A program made the translations under genes and the position numbers. From Streptomyces sp. NBC_01275 (GTDB lineage: Bacteria > Actinomycetota > Actinomycetes > Streptomycetales > Streptomycetaceae): a stretch of 64,000 bases of DNA. The stretch is from positions 10,292,001 through 10,356,000 of the forward strand of contig NZ_JAPEOZ010000001.1 in assembly GCF_026340655.1 (NCBI RefSeq). Reading direction: 5' to 3'. Positions 1-9,579 of this stretch are shown piece by piece. Positions within the stretch are counted from its first letter, which is position 1, and each line of letters opens with the position of its first letter. The notes under the pieces are model-generated. The model was not told the DNA's origin. It did not search any database and was given only the letters and a program-made list of their open reading frames with translations.

Positions 1-980
1 CCATCGCGTTCATCGCCGAGTCGGCGGGGGTGTCCGTCCCCACCGTGTCCAAGGTGATCAACGGAAAGTCCGGGGTCTCCGCGGACACCCGTGCCCGGGT
101 CGAGGCGCTGGTCAACGAGCACGGCTACCGCAAACCCTCCGGGGCCAACAGGAACAACGTCGTGGAGCTCGTGTTCCGCGAGCTCCAGCACATGTGGGCG
201 GTCGAGATCATCCGGGGCGTCGAGCGGGTGGCACGCCGGCACCGGGTCGGCCTCATGGTCTCCGAGTTCGGGCTGCACGACACTGCCGAGCCCACCTGGG
301 ACGACACCGTCTCCAGACGTCCCAACTGCGTCCTGTCCGTGGCCCAGCTCTCCCAGGCCGAGCGCGAGCAGCTGACGGCGAAGGGGATCCCGTTCGTCGT
401 CTTCGGCCCCGCCACGGAACTGCCCGACGACGTCCCGTTCGTGGGCGCCACCAACTGGTCCGGCGGCCGGGCCGCGACCCGCCACCTCACCGACCTCGGA
501 CACCGCCGCATCGCCATGATCAGCGGCCCTGAGGACCAGCTGTACTGCTGCGCCCGGCTGGACGGATACCGCTCCGCGATGCAGGCCGCGGGCCTGCCGG
601 CCGATCCGGAACTCGTCGTGCACGCCCCCCTCGCCCACGAGGACGGCCGCGCGGCGGCCCGTTCCCTGCTCGCCCTGCCCGAGCGCCCGACCGCGATCTT
701 CACCGCCAACGACCTGCAGGCGCTGGGCGTCTACCAGGCGGCACGCGAGGCCGGCCTGCGGATCCCGGACGACCTGAGCGTCGTCGGCTTCGACGACCTG
801 CCGGTCGTGGCCTGGGTGGACCCGCCCCTGACCACCGTCCACCAGCCCCTGACCGAGATGGCCGCGGCCGCCACCGAGCTGGCGCTCACGCTCGGCCGCG
901 GAGAAGCGGCGCCCCAGGTCGGGTTGGAGATCGCGACGACCCTCACGGTCCGGGGCAGCACGGCTCCCCCCAAGGGCTGA
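1..980 (+). CDS. LacI-family regulator of xylan/arabinoxylan genes (5' end outside window)
   Basis: The reading frame is open from position 3 and begins inside the N-terminal helix-turn-helix (VPTVSKVING at about 31-60), so the first dozen or so residues lie upstream. The rest is a complete periplasmic-binding-protein-like effector domain, including the typical FTANDLQALG and VVGFDDLP motifs near the C-terminus. The linker and the segment ELQHMWAVEIIRGVERVAR resemble the Streptomyces BxlR/XylR-type regulators as I remember them. Its neighbours are a secreted arabinofuranosidase-like enzyme and a GH43 xylosidase, and a CGAAA-N-TTTCG palindrome lies between, which is the operator type of those regulators. 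I infer that it represses the two downstream genes in the absence of xylo- or arabino-oligosaccharides. Family call is firm; ligand is inferred. Confidence 0.9.
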   Translation, partial: IAFIAESAGVSVPTVSKVINGKSGVSADTRARVEALVNEHGYRKPSGANRNNVVELVFRELQHMWAVEIIRGVERVARRHRVGLMVSEFGLHDTAEPTWDDTVSRRPNCVLSVAQLSQAEREQLTAKGIPFVVFGPATELPDDVPFVGATNWSGGRAATRHLTDLGHRRIAMISGPEDQLYCCARLDGYRSAMQAAGLPADPELVVHAPLAHEDGRAAARSLLALPERPTAIFTANDLQALGVYQAAREAGLRIPDDLSVVGFDDLPVVAWVDPPLTTVHQPLTEMAAAATELALTLGRGEAAPQVGLEIATTLTVRGSTAPPKG

Positions 981-1025
981 CCCTCACCGGCCACACGCTG
1001 CTCCACCCTTCATCAGATGCACGGA

Positions 1026-1058
1026 CGCCCGCTGCCGACAGCCCGTCGGCAGCGGGCG
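1026..1058. terminator. Hairpin terminator after the LacI gene
   Basis: A perfect inverted repeat with 14-bp arms (1026-1039 and 1045-1058) and a 5-nt loop starts 45 bp after the regulator stop codon. There is no long T-tract, which is normal for Streptomyces terminators. It should separate regulator transcription from the xylan operon. Confidence 0.7.
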
Positions 1059-1161
1059 CCTTGGTGCGCCTGGGGCTTCCCGCGAAGGGGGCGGGCTGCG
1101 CGACCGTTGACCACCGTGGGTCCCCTGGCCAACCTCGGCCAGGAAATCATCTGACCATGGA

Positions 1162-1178
1162 GAGCGAAAGTTTCGCTC
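1162..1178. promoter_or_regulatory. CGAAA-N-TTTCG operator upstream of the xylan genes
   Basis: GAGCGAAAGTTTCGCTC is a perfect 17-bp palindrome centred on 1170, about 90 bp before the start at 1270. Its core CGAAA-G-TTTCG matches the palindrome described for LacI-type control of xylanase and xylosidase genes in Streptomyces. The LacI gene ending at 980 is the obvious ligand-responsive partner. Confidence 0.75.
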
Positions 1179-1269
1179 CTCTCGTGTGGCTGGCAAAAGC
1201 CCGCGACTCGCCGGACCATGAACGCCGTCCCACTCCACCCGCCTCGGTCGCATCCCCTTGGAATAGCTC

Positions 1270-2715
1270 ATGCGGAGGTTGGTCCACAGGTGTCGCGCCC
1301 GACTGACCGGGCTGGCCGCAGCGGTGTCACTGGCTGTGGCCGTCCCGGGCGTGGCTGTCACACCGTCGGCGGCGGCTCCTGCCGCGATCAGCGCCTCGGT
1401 GTCGGTCGACGCGGGTCGTGCGCTGGCGAGAATCCCGGCAACCGGTGTCGGCATGAACGTCGCGGTCTACGACGGCAACATGAACCACCCCGACGTCCCA
1501 GGGCTGCTGAAGGACGCCGGTACCGGGATGGTCCGCTACCCGGGCGGCAGTTACGCCGACGGTTACCACTGGCAGACACACACCGTCGAGGGCGGCTACG
1601 TCGCGCCCGACACGGACTTCGACACCTTCGTGGGCACGGTACGCGCCGCCGGCGCCCAGCCGATCATCACCGCCAACTACGGCTCGGGCACACCCGAGGA
1701 GGCGGCGGCCTGGGTGCGGTACGCCAACGTGACCAAGGGCTACGGGGTGAAGTACTGGGAGATCGGCAACGAGGTCTACGGCAACGGTCTCTACGGCGCC
1801 ACCTGGGAAACCGACCACCACGCCAGTAAGACCGCCACGACGTACGCGGCCAACCTGGTCCAGTACGCCACCGCCATGAAGGCCGTCGACCCGTCCATCA
1901 GGATCGGTGCGGTGCTGACCACCCCGGGGGCCTGGCCGGACGGCATCACGGGACCAGGTGATGCGATGGACTGGAACCACACCGTCCTGTCGATCGCCGG
2001 ATCGAAGATCGACTTCGTGATCGTGCACCACTACCCGATCGGCAACAGCCAGGCCGACCTGCTGAGCAAACCCCAGGCGGAGATCCCCGGCATGGCCGCC
2101 ACCCTGCGCTCACTGATCAACCAGTACGCCGGGAGCAACGCGCCCAACGTCGGCATCGCGGTGACGGAGGCCAACGCCAACGCCTACAAGAACACGTCCC
2201 CCAACGGCCTGTTCGCGCCCGACGAGTATCTGACCTGGATGGAGAACGGCGCGTTCACCGTCGACTGGTGGAATCTGCACAACGGCACGGACTGCACTCA
2301 CGTGACCACGGTCGAAGGCGCCACGGACTACGACGACGGAGGAATTCTGTCCAGCGGCGCCTCCTGCGAGCCGCCCCTCAACACGCCCTTCCCGCCGTAC
2401 CACGGCACCCGGATGATCACCAAGCTGGGTGCGCCCGGCGACACGCTGGTCCGGGCCGCCGGCTCGACCCCCCTGGTCTCCGCGCATGCCGTTCGACGGG
2501 CCAACGGCGACCTCAGCGTCATGCTCATCAACAAGGACCCCGCCAACACCGCGACGGTCACCCTGTCGTACAGCGGGTTCAGCCCGTCCGCTGTCACCCC
2601 GACGGTGTACTCGTACCTGAAGAACGCCACTTCGATCGGCTCCGCGATGACGGGCAGCGCAACCCGCCAGTCGGTACCCGCCTACTCGATCGTGGTCGTC
2701 CAGCTCCGCCGCTGA
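1270..2715 (+). CDS. Secreted alpha-L-arabinofuranosidase-like glycoside hydrolase (clan GH-A)
   Basis: This 481-residue protein starts with a positively charged n-region (MRRLVHRCRAR) and a hydrophobic stretch ending in AAAPAA near residue 38, so it is exported. The body is a TIM-barrel hydrolase resembling GH51-type arabinofuranosidases. YWEIGNEVYG supplies the probable acid/base Glu168 in the GNE motif, and VTEANAN supplies the probable nucleophile Glu300. A C-terminal beta-domain (about residues 390-481) is typical of the clan. It sits under a CGAAA-N-TTTCG operator and is followed 57 bp later by a GH43 gene, so the two probably form an arabinoxylan-degrading unit with an outer and an inner enzyme. 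A GH30- or GH159-like assignment is possible; the fold and catalytic pair are more certain than the substrate. Confidence 0.85.
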   Translation: MRRLVHRCRARLTGLAAAVSLAVAVPGVAVTPSAAAPAAISASVSVDAGRALARIPATGVGMNVAVYDGNMNHPDVPGLLKDAGTGMVRYPGGSYADGYHWQTHTVEGGYVAPDTDFDTFVGTVRAAGAQPIITANYGSGTPEEAAAWVRYANVTKGYGVKYWEIGNEVYGNGLYGATWETDHHASKTATTYAANLVQYATAMKAVDPSIRIGAVLTTPGAWPDGITGPGDAMDWNHTVLSIAGSKIDFVIVHHYPIGNSQADLLSKPQAEIPGMAATLRSLINQYAGSNAPNVGIAVTEANANAYKNTSPNGLFAPDEYLTWMENGAFTVDWWNLHNGTDCTHVTTVEGATDYDDGGILSSGASCEPPLNTPFPPYHGTRMITKLGAPGDTLVRAAGSTPLVSAHAVRRANGDLSVMLINKDPANTATVTLSYSGFSPSAVTPTVYSYLKNATSIGSAMTGSATRQSVPAYSIVVVQLRR

Positions 2716-2772
2716 ACCGACCGTCCCGGCTCCGCCGGCGCCTCCCGCGCGTCACACCAGTGAAAGGACTCG

Positions 2773-4290
2773 ATGAGGGTGTCGAGCAAGCCCGCGAAGG
2801 CCAACACCATCGACAACCCGGTGATCCCCGGCTTCCATCCCGACCCCTCCGTCTGCCGGGTGGGCGAGGACTACTACCTGGCCTGCTCCAGCTTCGAGTA
2901 CTTCCCCGGGGTGCCCGTCTTCCACAGCCGGGACCTGGTGCACTGGGCCCAGATCGGCAACGCGCTCGACCGGCCGAGTCAGCTGCGCCTGCCGCTCGAC
3001 GCGGCGTCCTCGGGAGGCGTCTACGCACCCACCCTCCGCCACCACGACGGCCGCTTCTGGCTGATCGTCACCAATGTGAGCGGGGACGGCAATCTGCTGT
3101 TCACCGCCACCGATCCGGCCGGCCCCTGGTCGGATCCCGTCCGCCTGCCCGGTGTGCAGGGCATCGACCCGGACCTCGCCTGGGACGAGGACGGCAACTG
3201 CTGGTGCACCACCGCCGGAGTCGCACAGATCCGCATCGATCCCCACACCGGGGAGACGTTCGGCCCGTCTCGTCGGCTCTGGTCCGGCGCCCCCGGCGCC
3301 AAGGCGCCTGAAGCACCGCACCTCTATCAGATCGGGGACTACTGGTACCTGCTCATCGCCGAGGGCGGCACCGAGCGGTGCCACGGCGTCTCCATCGCCC
3401 GCGGCCGTACGCCGACGGGCCCGTTCGAGCCGTGTCCGGCCAATCCGATCCTCACTCACCGGGGCACCGACCACCCCGTCCAGAACACCGGCCACGCCGA
3501 CCTCGTGCAGGCGCCGGACGGCTCGTGGTGGATGGTGCTGCTCGGCGTGCGGCCGGGCGGCGGTACCCCGGGGTGGCACGTACTCGGCCGGGAGACGTTC
3601 CTGGCACCGGTCGACTGGGCCGACGGCTGGCCGGTCGTCGGCGAACTGTCGACCTCCCTGCCCGTCCCGAACTGGCCGCTACAACCGCAGGCCGCAGTGC
3701 CGGGCCGGGACGACTTCGACCTGCCCGCGCTGGCCCCGCACTGGATCTCGCTGCGGCACCGACCGCCGGAGGCGTGCACCACGAAGGAGAAGCCCGGCTG
3801 GCTCACTCTGCAGGCACGCGGCGGATCCCTCGATGACACCGACGTGACGTTCGTCGGCCGGCGGCAGCAGCACCTGTCATGCCGGGTGCGCGCCCTGGTC
3901 GACGTCGCGGACGGCCGCGGCGGTCTGGCCGTCCGCCTCGACGAGCAGCATCACTACGACATCGAGGCCTCGCCCGGGGAGGTGCAAGTGCGGGCCCGTA
4001 TCGGCCCGTTGAGCACCGTCGTCACGTCCCGTCCGACGCCCCCCGGGCCTGTGGTCCTCCGCATCGAGGTGGCCGCCGTACACGCGGTGAACGATGCGCG
4101 CACCGGCCCGGACACCGTCACGATCGGCATCGAGGAGCCGGACGGCACCGTCGTCGAGCTTGCCTCACTGGACGGGAAGTACCTGGCCACCGAGGTCGCC
4201 GGCGGCTTCACCGGCCGGGTGATCGGCATGTTCGCCGGTGCCGGCTCCGTCCACTTCGACTGGTTCGAGTACGAGCCGGTCGATCGCTGA
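2773..4290 (+). CDS. GH43 beta-xylosidase/alpha-arabinofuranosidase, cytoplasmic
   Basis: A 505-residue protein without a signal peptide. The N-terminal five-bladed propeller domain carries the GH43 triad: Asp24 in FHPDPS (base), an Asp in GIDPDLAW (132/134, pKa modulator), and Glu180 in PEAPHL (acid). From about residue 315 a beta-sandwich of the concanavalin type follows, as in XynB-like GH43 xylosidases. It lies 57 bp after the secreted arabinofuranosidase-like gene and is likely co-transcribed. The expected role is removal of xylose or arabinose from imported arabinoxylan oligosaccharides. Confidence 0.9.
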   Translation: MRVSSKPAKANTIDNPVIPGFHPDPSVCRVGEDYYLACSSFEYFPGVPVFHSRDLVHWAQIGNALDRPSQLRLPLDAASSGGVYAPTLRHHDGRFWLIVTNVSGDGNLLFTATDPAGPWSDPVRLPGVQGIDPDLAWDEDGNCWCTTAGVAQIRIDPHTGETFGPSRRLWSGAPGAKAPEAPHLYQIGDYWYLLIAEGGTERCHGVSIARGRTPTGPFEPCPANPILTHRGTDHPVQNTGHADLVQAPDGSWWMVLLGVRPGGGTPGWHVLGRETFLAPVDWADGWPVVGELSTSLPVPNWPLQPQAAVPGRDDFDLPALAPHWISLRHRPPEACTTKEKPGWLTLQARGGSLDDTDVTFVGRRQQHLSCRVRALVDVADGRGGLAVRLDEQHHYDIEASPGEVQVRARIGPLSTVVTSRPTPPGPVVLRIEVAAVHAVNDARTGPDTVTIGIEEPDGTVVELASLDGKYLATEVAGGFTGRVIGMFAGAGSVHFDWFEYEPVDR

Positions 4291-4466
4291 CGCGGCCCGC
4301 ACCAGGCCGGTGTTGCACTGTTCCGGGCCCGACAGGCGCGGCGTTCGCCCGTCGGGCCCCGAGCAGTCATGACCGCGGACCGCGCGGCGGACGGTCGGGG
4401 CCGTGGCGCATGCAGTGCGGACGGTCGGCCGCGGCCCCGATGATCGGCCGGCACCAACTTCGCCGC

Positions 4467-5171
4467 TCACCGAGCCGACTGTTCGCCAGGGCCTCCACTC
4501 AGGAGAAGTCGCTCTCCCGACTGCAGGAGTCCGGAAACGGCGACAGCGGATGGGTCAAACGCTCTGGTCGGGTGGCGGGGCCGGTAGAAGATGTCCTCGA
4601 TGGGGCCTTCCTCGACGATCCGACCCCTCTCCATCACGATGGCGCGGTCGCAGGTGTCGGCCACCACTCCCAGGTCGTGGGTGATCAGGATGATCGCCAT
4701 GCCGCGCTCGTCGCGCAGCGACCGGAGCAGATCGAGGATGCCTGCCTGCACGGTGACGTCGAGTGCCGTGGTGGGTTCGTCGGCGATCAGCACCTTCGGA
4801 GAGCCGGCCAGTGCCATGGCGATGACGGCCCGCTGCACCATTCCGCCGGACAGCTCGTGCGGGTGCCTGCGGACGACGTCGTCCGGATCGCGCAGGTGGA
4901 CGCTGGTCAACAGTTCACGGACGCGTCGCCGGACGGCGTCCTTCCCGCCGGTCACCCCGCCGGTGCGCCGGACGACCTCGCAGAGTTGTGAGCCGATGGT
5001 GAAGCCTGCAGCGCATCCGCGGCAGGGAGATCGCCCTGGTGTCCCAGGAGCTTCACGGTGAACGCCGGTGACATCTTCGGTGCTGACGGAGTCGACGACC
5101 GTACGCGGGCCCTGGGCGGTGGCGAAGGCGATGGAGTAGTCGCGCACGGCGAGCACGCCGGCGTCCGGCGC
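4467..5171 (-). pseudogene. Remnant of oligopeptide/dipeptide ABC transporter ATPase (DppD/OppD type)
   Basis: The frame encodes the second half of a peptide-importer ATPase: signature LSGGMVQRAVIAMAL, Walker B VLIADEPTTALD, and the switch histidine in ILITHDLGVVAD. The start of the domain is recognisable (VLAVRDYSIAFATAQGPRTV, about 5156-5100), but the Walker A region is gone. After VVDSVS the frame reads unrelated residues and rejoins at GFTIGSQLCEVVRR. The C-terminus also runs off into unrelated sequence. No permease or binding-protein partner is present. It cannot bind ATP and should be treated as dead. Confidence 0.85.
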
Positions 5172-5183
5172 CGTGTCCGATGT

Positions 5184-5911
5184 GTCGGCGGCGATCTGCC
5201 GGTTGCTCATGCCCTGGCCGCCAGCGCGGCCACCTCCAGCTTCCGACGCGTCAAGGGACTGAGGGCGGTGGCCGGAGCGGTCGGCCCGGCGCCGGCGTCC
5301 AGGGCATGGTCGATGGCGCGGCCGGGCCGTCGTGGCCGCGCCGACCGCGAGTGCCCTCTCGTACGCCCCCGGACCCAGTGCTCGACCGACTCTTCGCACT
5401 GCGTGTGGTACTCGGCCATCAGCGGACCGAACGCTGAAATGTCCGCACCCAGATCGCGCCACAACGTGTGCGCGGAGCCGAGCAGCCGTCCCGCTTGCTC
5501 GTACTCGCCATGGGAAGCGATGATCCAGGCGGGCGTCTTCAGCTCAGCGCGGCACTGAGCGGCTCGTTGAAACAGCGGCTCGTTGAAACCGCGCTCGATC
5601 TCGAGCGCGGCCTGGATCACCGCGAGGGCCTCCTTGCGGTCGCCACGACTCCAGGCGTCGCAGCGCAGCGTCCACATCGCGTGCGCGCGCCCACCGCTCA
5701 TCGTGCGCCTCCGCCAAGGCCACCGCCTGCCGACGGTCTCCGCCACACGCGGATTCCCCAGGTGCATCTGCACCGCGGCCAACTGCAACCGCACGAACAC
5801 CGTCGAGGCCTCCCCCTCGGCTGCCAAGTGAGCGGTGACCGCGTGCTCGAACAAGGGCGCCGCCTCCTCCGACCGTCCCTGGAACGCCGCCGATGAGCCG
5901 CGAAGGCTCAT
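5184..5911 (-). pseudogene. Remnant of a large LuxR-family (LAL-type) regulator, C-terminal part
   Basis: The frame from 5911 encodes TPR-like helical sequence (SEEAAPLFEHAVTAHLA, AELKTPAWIIASHGEYEQ) ending in the start of a LuxR HTH, PLTRRKLEVAALAARA. The next helix, QGMSNRQIAAD (about 5210-5184), is in a different frame, so a frameshift lies within the HTH at about 5210-5220. The recognition helix then runs directly into the start of the neighbouring ABC ATPase fragment. The N-terminal ATPase part of the regulator is missing. Confidence 0.75.
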
Positions 5912-5999
5912 GACGTCCGCCCCCGCCTGGCGGCTGCCGCATCGTGCGCTGTGGATTCCGGATGCCGTCAGTAGACCAGCGCCGACGTCTCGGCGCAGG

Positions 6000-6494
6000 T
6001 CAGGGGAGGCGTGGCAGGACGTCCCGAGCCGAGTGGCTGAGGATGCGCAGGTCCTGCGTGAACCGTTCGAGGTCTTCGGCGGGGAGGGGGGCGACGAAGT
6101 AGCGTTGGATGTTCTCCAGGTGCACCTGAGAGGCGCGTACGGTCGTCTCCTCGCCCTGTGGGGTGAGCCGCACGAGCTTCGCGCGCCGGTCGTCGGGGGA
6201 CTCGGTCCGCGCCACCAGGCCTACAGCCTCCATACGGTCCACCAGGCGGGTGGCGCCGCCTGTGGTCAGGACCTGTTCCTGGGCGATGGTCCGCATCGAA
6301 AGGCCTGGCAGGCCCGCCCGCCCCAGGATCAGCAGTACCTCGTACATCAGATGGCTGATCCCGCACTCCACTTCGAGGGCCCGCCCGAGGATGTACTCCA
6401 GCCGGTTGGCCGCCCCTTGCAGTCGTCCGAACGCCAGGATCAGCTCGTGATCCGCAGCCTCCTTCGCCGTCCTGACCCGCGCCTGCTCGCTCAC
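6000..6494 (-). CDS. MarR-family transcriptional regulator
   Basis: An intact 164-residue winged-helix protein with a GTG start at 6494. Residues 35-110 contain the MarR fold: LMYEVLLILGRAG, the recognition region TTGGATRLVDRMEAVGLV, and the wing RTESPDDRRAKLVRLTPQGEE. The length and charge are typical. Both neighbours are remnants, so its original target is not evident; MarR proteins usually act on an adjacent divergent gene, which is missing here. Confidence 0.9.
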   Translation of the reverse strand: MSEQARVRTAKEAADHELILAFGRLQGAANRLEYILGRALEVECGISHLMYEVLLILGRAGLPGLSMRTIAQEQVLTTGGATRLVDRMEAVGLVARTESPDDRRAKLVRLTPQGEETTVRASQVHLENIQRYFVAPLPAEDLERFTQDLRILSHSARDVLPRLP

Positions 6495-6692
6495 GGCCTC
6501 GCCGCCCCTTTCGCCGTCCCGGGTATCACCGTACCGATCATGCCCGCGGCAAGCAGGGTGACGGCGGACGCTTCCTCTCCTCGTCGCGGAGGACGGAGAT
6601 CTGGACCGGCCGGCTCGCGGGGTCTGGGAACGGTCCGAGCGTCGGACCAGCAGCAGGTGCAGAGGGTCCCAAGCGGTGGCAACGGCCTTCCC

Positions 6693-7156
6693 CTAGTGGA
6701 TGGTGTCGGTCGCCGTGGTGATGGACGGGACAGGCTGGGTGGCCGGATCCTCGAACTCGAACTCTGCCCCGCGCTTGGGCTTGCGCCCACGTTTGTCCGC
6801 AGGCTGCGGCGGGGCGGGAAGCACAGGACACGGTCCGAACGCAGTCGGCCCAGTAGCTCCACCGGAAGGTCCGCGAGCAGGAAAGACAGGCCTCGTATGC
6901 GCATCTGGCCGCAACCAGTTGCTGACATCGACCGCCAGGACCAGCCGCCCCTCCGCCGTACAACGCGCCATGCTCGTGCCGGTGCTCAGGCGCCAGAGAC
7001 AACTCGACCAGCGTCCTCACTGGACCGTCCGTACGCAACAAGGCGTTGCCCGGCTCGGAACGACGTATCGCTCCGCCTGGTCACACAGGTGTGGAACCCC
7101 GTCCGGAAGCATGACAGTTCGGCGAACGCACAGAATCGGACGAAGGCCGCTCTCAT
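6693..7156 (-). pseudogene. N-terminal remnant of a large DDE-type transposase
   Basis: Pieces of a known actinobacterial transposase family appear in order but in different frames. They are an N-terminal MRAAFVRFCAFAEL from 7156, then LRTDGPVRTLVELSLAPEHR (about 7040-6980), then RLVLAVDVSNWLRPDAHT (6950-6890), then KRGRKPKRGAEFEFEDP (about 6790-6740). At least two frameshifts and an internal deletion separate them. The missing C-terminal part of the same family is found at 23.3-23.8 kb on the opposite strand. No inverted repeats were identified. Confidence 0.7.
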
Positions 7157-7178
7157 GTCCGGCACTCGGCCGAAGACA

Positions 7179-8161
7179 TCAGCTCTCCCAGAACAGTCTT
7201 TCGTTCCTGTCAGGATCGGTGACGATCCGGCACCGGGCGTCGAGCCACATCGTGGCACGGTCGGTCAGGGTGTAGGCGGGCCAGTTCGGCACGCCCGCCG
7301 CCGTGGGGCGGCCCGTGTGGGCGAAGCCCGCCCACAGTTCGCTCATGTGCCGTGCGGTCGCCAGCCGTCCCGGCGATTGATCCGCGTTGAGGATGTAGTC
7401 GAGGTTCTTGTCGGTGTTGGCGAACTTGAGGTTGATGTCCGACGCGTGCGGTGAGCCGATGGGGAAGTCGGTGCCGGGCACCAGGGTCGGGCTCGGGTAG
7501 GCGAGCTGGTACATGAACACGGGCGCGGCGTGCTGTGCCCGTTTGGCCTCCGCGATCTTGATCGAGTCGCGCCAGATGGGCGAGGTGGTGATCGCGAAGT
7601 AGAGCTGTGCAGGCGTCGCTCCGGGCCGCGACGCCTGGAACGTCCGGATGATCCGGTCGAGCTCGACGCCCTGATACGTACTGCTCAGCCTGGCGCGCAG
7701 CCCTGCCTCGTCGACGCTGAAGATGTCGCGCGGCCCGAAGAGGCTGAAGAACACCGTCTCGTCACGGCAGGTGCCGCACATCAGCGGCTTGTCTGCCGAG
7801 AAGGGCGCGGCGCCGTCGGCGAAGGGGCGCCGCGGGACGACGGTGCCGTCGACGAAGGCGCCGAAGCCGGGGAGCGCGCCGGGGTCACCCCACGGCGGGG
7901 CACCGTTCGCGGCTTCGGACTGCTGGATCTCGAGCAGCCTCGCTGCCGGAATGTCATGGAGCCGGGGAATGTCCGTCGTGGTCAGTCCCAGTAACTCCAG
8001 CGTGCGTCTGGCCCGAGCGGTGGCACCGTCGCGGGTGGGGAAGCGCAGTGGCGCGGCGCTTTCGATCGAGGCCTTGTGGAACAGTGGCGCGGCGGCCGGC
8101 ATGGTGTAGACAGCCGCGGTCTTGGCGCCGCCGCCACTCTCGCCCCAGACCATGATGTGCT
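7179..8161 (-). pseudogene. Carboxylesterase type B, N-terminally truncated
   Basis: About 327 residues of a para-nitrobenzyl-esterase-like protein are intact, beginning right at the nucleophile elbow (IMVWGESGGGAKT, catalytic serine in GESGG) and running to a normal C-terminus. Everything upstream of that point (the usual first 180 or so residues, with the oxyanion-hole loop) is missing. At about 8160 homology switches abruptly to a sugar permease on the other strand, marking a deletion or inversion junction. The part that remains shows no frameshifts. Confidence 0.85.
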
Positions 8162-8735
8162 GAGGGTGTTCCTGTTCGCCCCGGCCGTGATCACGCCGAT
8201 CGTGACCGCGTACCTCTGGCGCAATCTGCTCGGTCCGGACGGCGCGGTCAACAGCCTGCTCGGGGCGGTGGGGTTGGACGACTGGCGGCAGGACTGGCTG
8301 GGGAGTCCGAGGCTTGCGCTGTGGGCGGTGGTCGGGGTGATCGTCTGGCAGTTCGCGGGCTACTCGATGGTGATCTTCCTGGCCGGGCTGCAGTCGGCGC
8401 CGAGGGAGGTCCACGAGGCGGCGGCCATCGACGGGGCGGGCCCGGGGCGCCGCTTCTGGTCGGTTACCCGGCCGCTGCTGGCCCCGGCCCTCACCATCAA
8501 CCTGATGCTGTCGATCATCGGCGGTATCAAACTCTTCGACCAGGTCTACGCGTTGACGGGCGGCGGGCCGGGACACGCCACCGACACCATCTCGACCCTC
8601 ATCTACAAGGACGCCTTCACGCTCGGCGAGTTCGGCTACAGCATCGCGCTCGCGGTCGTCCTCACGATCATCGTGGCGGTCGTCTCGACCGGACAGTTCG
8701 CTGTGCTGTCCCGCAACGAGAGGGCCGCATCGTGA
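8162..8735 (+). pseudogene. CUT1 sugar ABC transporter permease (MalF type), N-terminally truncated
   Basis: Homology begins at VFLFAPAVITPIVTAYLWRN, just past the esterase junction, and continues through the EAA loop (EVHEAAAIDGAGPGRRFWSV) and GGIKLFDQVYALTGGGPGHAT to the C-terminus. The first two or three membrane helices are missing. Its stop overlaps the start of the second permease, an arrangement kept from the original operon. Non-functional as it stands. Confidence 0.85.
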
Positions 8736-9551
8736 GCCGCTACCGCCCGCGTACCCTCGCGCTGGAACTGGCGGTGATCGCCGCCGCCCTGGTCGTGGGC
8801 TTCCCGGTGTACGTCCTGGTCAACCTCGCCCTGCGGCCGGCGTCGGACACCTCGTCGCCGATCAGCCCGACCACCTCGCCCACCTTCGACAACTTCACAC
8901 AGGCCTGACAACAGGGCTCGCTCGGCGGGGCGTTGGGCAACAGCGTGCTGGACCGCCTGCAGCGTCGTCATCGTGCTGGCCGTCTCGTCGCTCGCGGCGT
9001 ACCCGCTGGCCCGCGTCACGGCCCGCTGGTCCCGCGGTACGTACCTGACGTTCCTCCTGGGCCTCGTCCTGCCCTTCCAGCTGGCCGCGCTGCCGCTGTA
9101 CCAGACCATGCGCGACCTGGGACTCCTCGGCACCCCATGGGCCCTGGTCCTCTTCTACTCCGGCCTTCAGGTGCCGTTCACCGTCTTCCTCTACGTCGGC
9201 TTTCTGCGCGCTCTGCCCCGCGACTTCGAGGACGCGGCACTGATCGACGGCTGCACCCCGCTGCAGGGCTTCCGGTACGTGGTCCTGCCCCTGCTCAAAC
9301 CCGTGACCGTGACCGCCCTCGTACTCAACGCGGTCGCCGTTTGGAACGACTTCTTCACCCCGCTGCTGTACCTCAGCGGCAGCGCCCAGCAGACCATGCC
9401 GGTCGCGATCGCCGGGTTCGTCGGCCAGTACGTCACCGACTGGAACCTCATCTTCGCCGCACTCGTGATCAGCATCCTGCCCGTCCTGCTCGTCTACTTC
9501 CTGCTGCAGCGCAGCATCATCAACGGCTTCGCGGGAGGGCTGCGCGGATGA
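8732..9551 (+). pseudogene. CUT1 sugar permease (MalG type) with nonsense mutation and 2-nt deletion
   Basis: The GTG start at 8732 overlaps the preceding stop. The frame reads to FDNFTQA and stops at TGA 8906-8908, where related permeases have Trp (TGG). After GALGNSVL the codon pair expected to be GTG ACC reads GACC, a loss of two bases near 8950. The rest (VSSLAAYPLARV through the EAA loop DFEDAALIDGCTP to INGFAGGLRG) is perfectly open in the frame that a 2-nt deletion predicts (8973 is 241 nt after 8732). So the gene was intact recently and carries just two lesions. Confidence 0.85.
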
Positions 9552-9579
9552 ACACGTGGCGTTCCCCGAGGGGGGCTTC

